Under the pieces are notes generated by a model. The model had not been told where the DNA came from. It did no database searches and saw nothing but the letters and a program-made list of their open reading frames with translations. This document shows positions 32,081-38,724 of a stretch of DNA of 38,724 nt, one piece after another. A program made the position numbers and the translations under genes. Positions within the stretch are counted from its first letter, which is position 1. Every line of letters begins with the position of its first letter. The DNA comes from Lactobacillaceae bacterium (GTDB lineage Bacteria > Bacillota > Bacilli > Lactobacillales > Lactobacillaceae), in the NCBI GenBank assembly GCA_031289615.1, contig JAITPD010000060.1, forward strand, positions 1 through 38,724, read 5' to 3'.

Positions 32081-33031
32081 TTATTTTTTCTGATAACTTT
32101 GCGACCAAACTTCGTGCGCACCGGCTTTTTCTAATGCTAGAATGATTTTTTGAGCAGAGGCTTGATTTTTTGCCAAGGCAATCATGGCACCACCGACACC
32201 ACCACCAGTCAACTTGGCCCCGAGCGCACCAGCTTGACGCGCAGCTGCGATGAGCGTTTCTAGCTTAGGATGAGAAATTCCAAGTCCGTTCAAATGATCT
32301 TGCGCTGTATTCATCAATGCACCGAGCGCCTCAGCTTGTCCGGCTGCTAAAATATCTTTTGCTTGTGTTGTCAGGTCTCCGAGAGCCTCGATATGTGCCT
32401 GAGTTTCCCTTGGAGTATCAGCGAGATTGCTACGAACAACTGAAACGGCTAAACCTGTTTGCCCATGAATCCCAGTGTCAGCCATAATCAAGACCCCATC
32501 AAGATTAAATTCAATCGGGGTTGGAGCATCATTTTTAACAAACCAAACCGGCAAAAGGCTTGCAACGGTGGCTGCATCAATTCCAGAAGGTGAGCCGTGT
32601 GTGATGCCTTCTTCAATTGAGGCCCAGTGTTGGAGACGCTGATCAGTTAGTTCAGCACCAAAGAATGCATAAAAGGCGCGGGTGATTGCAATCGCACTGG
32701 CAGCAGAAGAGCCCATTCCGCGTTCTTGCGGGATTGAAGACGTGATTCGCAGCGTAAATGCTAAATCTTGGGCATCAAAGTGGCGTAACAACTTGGTAAT
32801 GAGTTGGCGAATGCCTTCGTAATTCTCAGCTAAATTTGAGAGCGGTCCTTGATAGGCTTGTCCCAAAATCATTTGGCCACTTGAGCGTTCTTCCATCACT
32901 GCAGTAAAGGTAATATCAGGTAACGGTAGCGCAATTGCGGGTTGCCCGTATACGACTGCATGTTCGCCAAGCAAAATGACTTTTGCGTGGCTTGTTCCAA
33001 TTGCTGTTTTTTTCAAGGCAACGACCACCAT
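32081..33031 (-). CDS. mvaK1: Mevalonate kinase
   Basis: A 316-residue GHMP kinase and first gene of the operon. SHAKVILLGEHAVVYGQPAI (14-33), ATP loop RGMGSSAASA (104-113), HGSPSGIDAAT with catalytic Asp152, and GAKLTGGGVGGAMIAL near 280 are present. The ATG at 33031 lacks a good ribosome site (TTTTTTAGAA upstream); a TTG at 33016 (then KKTAIGTSHAK) has GGTGG 8 bases before it and may be the true start. The upstream region has a hairpin (33055-33091) and a repeat remnant. Confidence 0.93.
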   Translation of the reverse strand: MVVVALKKTAIGTSHAKVILLGEHAVVYGQPAIALPLPDITFTAVMEERSSGQMILGQAYQGPLSNLAENYEGIRQLITKLLRHFDAQDLAFTLRITSSIPQERGMGSSAASAIAITRAFYAFFGAELTDQRLQHWASIEEGITHGSPSGIDAATVASLLPVWFVKNDAPTPIEFNLDGVLIMADTGIHGQTGLAVSVVRSNLADTPRETQAHIEALGDLTTQAKDILAAGQAEALGALMNTAQDHLNGLGISHPKLETLIAAARQAGALGAKLTGGGVGGAMIALAKNQASAQKIILALEKAGAHEVWSQSYQKK

Positions 33032-33054
33032 TTCTAAAAAATATTGTTAGTTAG

Positions 33055-33091
33055 GGAAGCTCATTTTTAATTTTTAAGAAAATGCGCTTCC
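33055..33091 (-). promoter_or_regulatory. Leader hairpin upstream of mvaK1
   Basis: GGAAGC-T-CATTTT pairs with AAAATG-C-GCTTCC, a 12-bp stem with one mismatch, 24 bases before the ATG. No T-run follows in the mvaK1 direction, so it is not a terminator for that operon. Confidence 0.4.
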
Positions 33092-33104
33092 GTAAGTTTA
33101 TAGG

Positions 33105-33154
33105 ATTTGATTGATCAGCGGAGTGATTCTGTTGTCGGAGCTGGATAATCAAAT
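33105..33154 (-). mobile_element. Fragment of the repeat element (one arm of module 1)
   Basis: TGATCAGCGGAGTGATTCTG (33112-33131) and the next 8 bases match the module 1 arm of the four repeats, read in reverse, at about 25 of 28 positions. It now sits inside a new small palindrome, ATTTGATT (33105-33112) with AATCAAAT (33147-33154). It lies in the divergent region between mvaK1 and dinG. Confidence 0.6.
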
Positions 33155-33256
33155 TTCAATAAAATTATGCTACTACCTATTTTACCAAAAACTAATCAAA
33201 GTGAGACAAACTAATCATGTTACAATTAATATTATAAAAAAGAGCACGTGGTAACT

Positions 33257-36082
33257 ATGGGAAACAAACATGACATTTACGCTGTCGTCGACCTTGAAAC
33301 GACTAGCACACAAAATAAATTTGGCCGAATCATCCAGGTTGCGGTCGCTTTTGTGCAAAATAAAAAAGTTATTAACCAATTCACAACTTTAGTTAACCCA
33401 GGAACTCGGATCCCAGTCACCATTCAAAAACTCACCAATATTGATGATAAAACGGTCGAACAAGCTCCCTACTTTGAAGATGTTGCGCAGATGCTACACG
33501 CTATGCTGGTTGGGACGATTTTTGTTGCACATAATGTTAACTTTGATTTACCATTTTTAAATGCTGAGTTCCAACGAGTTGGTTTAACGGAACTTGATAA
33601 TCAAGCTGTTGATACCGTTACGCTCGCGCAAATTTTATGGCCAACTGCGCCTGGTTATCGTTTGAGCGATATGACCCAACTGTTGGGTATCGAACATACG
33701 AACCCGCATCGGGCAGATAGTGATGCTGTGGCAACGGGGATGCTTTTGGTGGCGGCGATTGAGAAGGCTGAGCAGTTGCCGATGATTACGTTGCAAGAAT
33801 TGAGCGATCTGCCTTTAGTGTTGCCACGTGAAACCAAGTTAGTTTTCCAAAAAGCTTTGACTAAGAATCAAGAACAGCCGCAGCTATTACCAAAGCAGTT
33901 ACAAGTGATTGACCGACTAGCAATTCGACGTTTTTCGGAGCCAGCTCCTTATAATGTTGGACAAATTGCGCCATATCCGCAAAAAGAGGCAGATAAAAAA
34001 GACTTATTTGGCGATCAGCTAGAATACCGCAAAGATCAAGCCAAGTTGATGAATCTAGTTTATCAACATTATACGCAGGATGAACTGTCTGATGAGCCGG
34101 GCGAAACGGCATTAGTGGTTGAAGCGCCCACGGGAATGGGGAAAACGTTAGGCTATCTAGTTCCTTTGGCATTTTTGGCAAATGAAACAGATAAGCAAGT
34201 TGTGATTACGGTACCAACGATTGCCCTGCAACATCAGGTCGTCGCGACAATCAATCAGCAGCTCAAAGCAATTTTGCCATTCGAAGTTCGTGGCGCCCAG
34301 CTCAAAGGTGCTCGTAATTATTTAAATTTGCAAAGTTTTAAGCGTTCGTTGTTGCGAGATGAAGGTTCGATTGCAATGCAGTTCGTGAAAGCCCAGATTT
34401 TGGTGTGGCTGACGGAAACTTTAACAGGTGATTTTGATGAATTAAATGTTAACAATGTCAGTTCAGATTTCATGGAGCAATTGGCACAAACGGCGAACAA
34501 TCCAGAAGCTTCTAAGTTTTATGGTCATGAATTTGAAGAACGCCAACATGTCTTAGCTCAAAACGCAACTTTCTTGGTCGTGAATCATGCTTATTTGACG
34601 CAAAGTGTCGGCCGTTTAGGTAATCGTGAAAATAAGCCATATTTGGTCATTGATGAAGCTCAAAATTTGCCGGATGTCGTAATCGCACAAAGCCGTCATC
34701 ACCTAACATTTCCTAGTTGGTTGAGCCGTGTGCAAGCTGAGATCGATTTGCTGCAAAGTACAGGTCAGCCAAGTGTCCGTGCCATTTTCGAGCGAATGAT
34801 TGGTGGGCCTGAACTAAAAGACCGCTTTAATGAAAATTTGAATGCGCTGTTAGTTCGGATTCCACAAATTCAGCAGAGCCTGTACCGCCGTTTTGTCATG
34901 AACATCCATACGCCAGCCACTGTCGGACAAGAGGAACATCCAGTCGCAGGTCATCAGATGGCTGAATTTATGATGGAGCATCAGAGCTTGTTAAATGAGA
35001 TGCATAAAGCCGTTTTGAATTTAAAGCGTTATTTAAACGCGATGATGGAACAATTTATCGATAGTCAAGAAGCATTTAGCACTGCTGAACGCCAAAGCTT
35101 AGCCGATTTCAGGCGCATGCTGGACTTGATTGAAAATAATGAAAAGACGTTGGTTAATTTCCAAGACGATTTAGCGAATTACCCAGATGCGAGTGTCTTT
35201 TGGATTACGGATAATCACGGGCAAAATAATTTAAGCTTGAGATTGTCTGGCGGATTATTACACACACGCGATTATTTCAAAACGCGGGTCTATCCAAATT
35301 TCATGCCACCTTTGATTACTGGAGCAACATTATTTACAACTACAAAGTCAAGTTATTTGTACACACGCTTGAATTTAAATCAGGCTTCAGCATACAGTGA
35401 GAAATTCAAGGAAGTCTTTGATTTTGAGAATCAGGCTGAACTAATTATGGTTAGTGATGCACCATCTCCATCTCACCAACATTTTATGCATTATTTTAGT
35501 GATCAATTGCTAAAATTAATGCAAGGAACTGACCGTAATACGCTGGTATTGTTTACTTCACTTGAGATGCTGCAACAAGTTTTCCATACGATGACTGCGA
35601 GCCGGATTTACCGCGATACCGAGATGACGCTCTTAGCGCAAGGTATTTCTGGTACTAGGCCCAAGTTGTTGAAGCGCATGCAAAATGAACGCCATGTGAT
35701 GGTCCTAGGAGCAATGAGTTTCTGGGAAGGAGTTGATTTGCCAGGAGATTCCCTTGAAATGGTGGTTTTGGCTCGGTTGCCATTTGATCAACCCAACACG
35801 GTCTTACAAAAAGCGGAAGATGCGATGTTACAAAATGAAGGTAAGCATATTTTCCACCAAAGCGTCTTGCCAAAAGCGATTTTAAAATTGCGCCAAGGAA
35901 TTGGTCGGTTGATTCGTTCGGAAACTGATCGCGGAGTCATCGTGATTTATGACAATCGAATCTTGCAAAAGCAGTACGGCAAAACGATGCGTAATATGTT
36001 GCCAGATGCCATGCCACAGCTTGAGTTGAAAACCAATGAAGTGTTACCGGCTTTACGGGACTTCTTTAAAAAAGATAAATAA
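33257..36082 (+). CDS. dinG: DinG-type helicase with N-terminal DEDDh exonuclease domain
   Basis: 941 residues. The DnaQ-like 3'-5' exonuclease domain (about 6-170) has Asp12/Glu14 (VDLETT), Asp97 (HNVNFDLPF) and His151/Asp156 (HRADSD). The XPD/DinG-type SF2 helicase has Walker A EAPTGMGKT (289-297), a DEAQ box (VIDEAQNLP), GAMSFWEGVDLPGDSLE, and the final motif RQGIGRLIRSETDRG. Gram-positive DinG is best known as a nuclease. I chose ATG 33257 rather than GTG 33248; no strong ribosome site is seen at either. It heads the Bacilli-type order dinG-ypmB-asnS. Confidence 0.93.
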   Translation: MGNKHDIYAVVDLETTSTQNKFGRIIQVAVAFVQNKKVINQFTTLVNPGTRIPVTIQKLTNIDDKTVEQAPYFEDVAQMLHAMLVGTIFVAHNVNFDLPFLNAEFQRVGLTELDNQAVDTVTLAQILWPTAPGYRLSDMTQLLGIEHTNPHRADSDAVATGMLLVAAIEKAEQLPMITLQELSDLPLVLPRETKLVFQKALTKNQEQPQLLPKQLQVIDRLAIRRFSEPAPYNVGQIAPYPQKEADKKDLFGDQLEYRKDQAKLMNLVYQHYTQDELSDEPGETALVVEAPTGMGKTLGYLVPLAFLANETDKQVVITVPTIALQHQVVATINQQLKAILPFEVRGAQLKGARNYLNLQSFKRSLLRDEGSIAMQFVKAQILVWLTETLTGDFDELNVNNVSSDFMEQLAQTANNPEASKFYGHEFEERQHVLAQNATFLVVNHAYLTQSVGRLGNRENKPYLVIDEAQNLPDVVIAQSRHHLTFPSWLSRVQAEIDLLQSTGQPSVRAIFERMIGGPELKDRFNENLNALLVRIPQIQQSLYRRFVMNIHTPATVGQEEHPVAGHQMAEFMMEHQSLLNEMHKAVLNLKRYLNAMMEQFIDSQEAFSTAERQSLADFRRMLDLIENNEKTLVNFQDDLANYPDASVFWITDNHGQNNLSLRLSGGLLHTRDYFKTRVYPNFMPPLITGATLFTTTKSSYLYTRLNLNQASAYSEKFKEVFDFENQAELIMVSDAPSPSHQHFMHYFSDQLLKLMQGTDRNTLVLFTSLEMLQQVFHTMTASRIYRDTEMTLLAQGISGTRPKLLKRMQNERHVMVLGAMSFWEGVDLPGDSLEMVVLARLPFDQPNTVLQKAEDAMLQNEGKHIFHQSVLPKAILKLRQGIGRLIRSETDRGVIVIYDNRILQKQYGKTMRNMLPDAMPQLELKTNEVLPALRDFFKKDK

Positions 36083-36197
36083 AAATACGCAACAATGTTA
36101 ATGCTTTAAATCATGGTCTAAATTTGCTATTCTTATATAGTTAGACAATTATTTAAGCATGAAAAATTGCAATCTTAGATGAATAGAGGCAGATGTG

Positions 36198-36707
36198 ATG
36201 CAAGCGCGAAAAGCTTACCGACGCAGAAATAGAATCAGACACTGGATTTATGGGACAATCATTATTTTAGTGCTCCTCCTGGTCGGCAGTTATGCAGTGA
36301 TTGCAACAGGTTTGCGACCCATCAATAAGGCGAATAAAGAGTATGGAGCATTGGTGCTCAAAAAAGATAAGCTAAAAACGCTTGATCATTTCTATTGGAG
36401 TGCCCGCCAAAAGACGTATTACACATTTATCGGCAAAAATGATAAGAACCAATCAACAGGGGTCATTGTTGAAAAGGGTACTAAAAAGATGACCACTGTC
36501 AAAATGGCGGACGGCCTTTCGTACAATGCAGTTGAAACCCAGATTAAAGATAAATATCATCCGGCAGAAATCACAAATATTGGCATGAGCATTTATAAAG
36601 ATGTGCCGGTGTGGGAAGTCAAATTTATCGATCAAAAAGGTACGCTCAACTTTATTACCGTGCAGTTCTCAAATGGTAAAGAAGTGCGGACAATTCAAAA
36701 TCTGTAG
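36198..36707 (+). CDS. YpmB-like protein (DUF5590), membrane-anchored
   Basis: 169 residues. A positively charged start (QARKAYRRRNRIRH), one membrane helix (about 18-37) and an extracytoplasmic PepSY-like region. In Bacillus the order dinG-ypmA-ypmB-aspB-asnS is known; here ypmB sits between dinG and asnS, supporting the assignment. aspB is missing. GAGG lies 8 bases before ATG 36198; GTG 36195 is an alternative. The 36083-36197 gap holds only AT-rich DNA. Confidence 0.8.
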   Translation: MQARKAYRRRNRIRHWIYGTIIILVLLLVGSYAVIATGLRPINKANKEYGALVLKKDKLKTLDHFYWSARQKTYYTFIGKNDKNQSTGVIVEKGTKKMTTVKMADGLSYNAVETQIKDKYHPAEITNIGMSIYKDVPVWEVKFIDQKGTLNFITVQFSNGKEVRTIQNL

Positions 36708-36746
36708 AATTAATATTAATATTTAAATTAAGGGAGAAATAATAAG

Positions 36747-38042
36747 ATGGACACGATCCGGTTAGAAGATGTAAAAAATTATGTTGGCAAAGAGGTCCGC
36801 ATTGGTGCTTGGCTGCGAAACAAGCGTGGATCAGGAAAGCTTCAATTTCTTCAATTGCGTGATGGGACAGCCTTTATGCAAGCCGTTGTGGTAAAAGAAG
36901 AAGTTGGCGAAGATATTTTTGCAAAGGCCAAGGAGCTCAAGCAAGAGACCAGCATGTACCTGACTGGTGTAATCAAAGAAGATACCCGCTCAGACTTTGG
37001 TTATGAGATGGATGTCAAAGATTTGGTGGTTGTGGGAGGTTCTGAGGGTTACCCAATTACGCCTAAGGAGCATGGAACTGATTTCTTGATGGACCACCGG
37101 CACCTTTATTTGCGTCATATTCAACCATTTGCTGTTTTGCGCATTCGTAACACGTTGATTGCTGCGACTTACGAGTTCTTCAATAAAGAAGGATTCATTA
37201 AGATGGACGCGCCATTTTTGACTGGATCTGCGCCAGAAGGAACCACCGAATTGTTCTCAACGGATTATTTTGAGACACAAGCTTATTTGTCACAAACAGG
37301 ACAATTATATGCTGAAGCTGGAGCGATGGCATTTGGTAAGGTCTTTACTTTCGGACCAACATTTCGAGCTGAAAAGTCAAAGACCCGCCGGCACCTAACT
37401 GAATTTTGGATGATCGAACCTGAAATGGCCTGGATGGATCAAGCGGCTTCATTGGAAGTGCAAGAACGCTACATCGCATTCTTGATTCAAGCTGTTTTGG
37501 ATCGTAACCAATATGAGCTAGATCTTCTCGGACGTGACAAGGAGTTGTTGGCGTCATACACGAAGTTGCCATATCCACGCGTTTCATATGATGATGCAAT
37601 CAAGTTGTTGCAAGAAAATGATTTCGATGTCGAATGGGGCGTTGATTTTGGTTCACCAGAAGAAACATTTTTGGCTAACCACTTTGCCAGCCCAGTCTTC
37701 ATCTTGAATTTCCCTAAGAAGATCAAGGCGTTTTACATGAAGCGCCACGAAACACGCGACGACATCGTGATTTCGGCTGATTTGTTGGCTCCTGAGGGTT
37801 ATGGAGAAATCATTGGTGGATCAGAACGTGATACGGATTATGATTATTTGAAGCGTCGGATTGAAGAAGAGGGCTTGGATCTAGAAGAATACGAATGGTA
37901 TCTAGATTTGCGTAAGTATGGTTCGGTGCCACACTCTGGCTTCGGACTAGGGTTAGAGCGTGCAGTCACTTGGATTACAGGTGAGGAGCATATTCGTGAG
38001 GCCATTCCATTCCCACGAACGATGAACCGTTTGCGTCCATAA
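36747..38042 (+). CDS. asnS: Asparaginyl-tRNA synthetase
   Basis: 431 residues, class IIb synthetase that charges tRNA-Asn. An N-terminal OB-fold anticodon domain (about 14-100) is followed by the catalytic core with motif 2 [20 protein letters not shown] (206-225) and motif 3 [15 protein letters not shown] near 398-412. GGGAG lies about 10 bases before the ATG. No T-box leader is visible in the 39 bases between ypmB and asnS. Confidence 0.96.
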   Translation: MDTIRLEDVKNYVGKEVRIGAWLRNKRGSGKLQFLQLRDGTAFMQAVVVKEEVGEDIFAKAKELKQETSMYLTGVIKEDTRSDFGYEMDVKDLVVVGGSEGYPITPKEHGTDFLMDHRHLYLRHIQPFAVLRIRNTLIAATYEFFNKEGFIKMDAPFLTGSAPEGTTELFSTDYFETQAYLSQTGQLYAEAGAMAFGKVFTFGPTFRAEKSKTRRHLTEFWMIEPEMAWMDQAASLEVQERYIAFLIQAVLDRNQYELDLLGRDKELLASYTKLPYPRVSYDDAIKLLQENDFDVEWGVDFGSPEETFLANHFASPVFILNFPKKIKAFYMKRHETRDDIVISADLLAPEGYGEIIGGSERDTDYDYLKRRIEEEGLDLEEYEWYLDLRKYGSVPHSGFGLGLERAVTWITGEEHIREAIPFPRTMNRLRP

Positions 38043-38051
38043 AAATAAAAA

Positions 38052-38095
38052 AAAATAACGTTCAGGCAGAAGATTTGCTCGAACGTTATTTTTAA
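38052..38095. terminator. Bidirectional intrinsic terminator after asnS
   Basis: AATAACGTTC (38054-38063) pairs with GAACGTTATT (38081-38090), with A-run and T-run flanks. It resembles the one at 28263-28296. It serves asnS and the convergent truncated gene. Confidence 0.85.
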
Positions 38096-38608
38096 CTAAA
38101 ATTCCATGTGCGAGAAGAAAGTGAAGATCATACCAAGCAAGAGGATGTACAGGGCAATTAAGACAACTTGGATGATAAACATGACCAATCCAGCCCGATT
38201 CCAAGTTGCCTGAGTGTTTTTAAAACTTTCTACATCTGTATAATGACCATCTTTCCAAGCCCATTCGTTCCCTTTTGCTCCACAAATGAAAATCCAAACA
38301 ATGTCAAAAATAGGAATTAGCGCGAGAAGTGGGAGATAAGTTTTATTACCGATACCCCAGATCCAATTAAAGGCAAATGCGCCCCAGTTCCATCCTTTAA
38401 TTTCTTCCGGAACGTCAGCTGCGTCAGTATTAGTTGTTTCGGTCTGAGTAGCAGGTTCGATGTGAGAAATCGTTGCTTGGATTTCATCACGCAGACCTAG
38501 AGCAACAGGATAATCCTCTTCGTTTAAAGCAAAGGCGAGAGGATTTGTGTGCACATCATCAGGGTTAAAAGTTGTTCCATCAGTTGAAAAGAAGATAAAC
38601 CCGGGAAC
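38096..38608 (-). pseudogene. Small membrane-protein gene truncated at its 5' end by an IS3-family element
   Basis: The readable frame encodes about 170 residues and stays open (PGFIFFSTDGTTFNPDD...) right up to the IS boundary at 38609, without a start codon preceded by a ribosome site. A GTG at 38552-38554 could give 152 residues but has no ribosome site. The C-terminal half (GWNWGAFAFNWIWGIGNKTY; WIFICGAKGNEWAW) has two to three membrane helices and belongs to a family I know from lactobacilli, sometimes labelled ribonuclease G without support. The true start was probably on the far side of the IS. Confidence 0.7.
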
Positions 38609-38724
38609 TGAAGGGCTCCAAAAAAGTTAGACAAGTTAATTAATTATACCGCAAGGGCTTGATTTCGGATTTCAACCGGAGTTAAGCCTTTGCTTTTGCG
38701 TGAAATACGGACATTGTTGAATCG
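38609..38724 (-). mobile_element. IS3-family insertion sequence, 3' end (runs off the window)
   Basis: Starts with TGAAGGGCTCC and AAAAAAGTTAGACA, a typical IS3-family terminal inverted repeat (TG...CA ends). The transposase C-terminus lies just inside. The remainder and the second terminal repeat lie beyond the window. Confidence 0.85.
38644..38724 (-). CDS. IS3-family transposase (OrfB, rve domain) C-terminus, partial
   Basis: The last 26 codons read RFNNVRISRKSKGLTPVEIR, then NQALAV and TAA at 38644-38646. This is the conserved end of the IS3/IS150-group transposase, a DDE integrase-type enzyme. Only the C-terminus is present. Confidence 0.88.
   Translation of the reverse strand, partial: RFNNVRISRKSKGLTPVEIRNQALAV

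Noticed and set aside
36083-36197. Possible small RNA or T-box between dinG and ypmB
   Set aside because: I see no T-box motif, no terminator-antiterminator pair and no conserved stem in this short AT-rich gap.

Overview
The window looks like chromosomal DNA of a low-to-mid GC lactic acid bacterium (Lactobacillaceae). Pointers are strong AGGAGG-type ribosome binding sites, near-perfect CcpA cre boxes, a class II GalT, a mevalonate operon (mvaK1-mvaD-mvaK2-fni), an EbsA-RluD-PyrR cluster and the Bacilli-type order dinG-ypmB-asnS. A Weissella/Leuconostoc-like host is plausible, but I cannot fix the genus from sequence alone.

Positions 1-17.2 kb are a sugar region. On the minus strand are a GH13 alpha-glucosidase, a GH13 neopullulanase/maltogenic amylase and an MsmK-type ABC ATPase. 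On the plus strand are a GPH-family sugar permease, galK and galT. A divergent pair follows: an AraC-type regulator and a cellobiose-family PTS EIIC, with mupG (6-phospho-N-acetylmuramidase) after the EIIC. A small unknown gene plus adenine deaminase come next on the minus strand, then nagB. Three strong and one weak cre box lie in the divergent promoter regions, which points to CcpA control. 17.5-28.3 kb holds a HAD phosphatase, two small membrane-protein genes, an ABM/TRAP-like gene, tRNA-Leu(CAG), an RNase HI-like gene, ebsA-rluD-pyrR followed by carA-like and carB-like genes, a PrsA-like foldase and a YitT-family membrane protein. 28.3-38.7 kb holds a TetR regulator, the mevalonate operon (minus strand), dinG-ypmB-asnS (plus strand), a truncated membrane-protein gene and the end of an IS3-family element.

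Two things stand out. (1) The sugar region carries four copies (A-D) of a large intergenic repeat of about 290-415 bp. Each is built of two long interrupted palindromes: a branched cloverleaf-like module 1 and a long rod-like module 2. The repeat has degenerate terminal inverted repeats around CTAGTT. Copies B and D are flanked by perfect direct repeats of 10 and 8 bp, so it looks like a non-autonomous mobile element (MITE-like). Arms in different copies show compensatory base changes, and a 32-base core is identical in the three copies with a complete module 2. Deleted remnants lie at about 16.24-16.31 kb and 33.1 kb.

(2) The carA-like and carB-like genes beside pyrR appear unable to make carbamoyl phosphate. 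The CarA-like protein lacks the Cys and His of the amidotransferase catalytic triad. The CarB-like protein is 823 residues instead of about 1,060-1,070, has lost the metal ligands of the first ATP-grasp site, and lacks most of the second ATP-grasp domain and the C-terminal allosteric domain. Both reading frames are intact, overlap by 4 bases and are well preserved, so this looks like a repurposed CPSase pair rather than decay.
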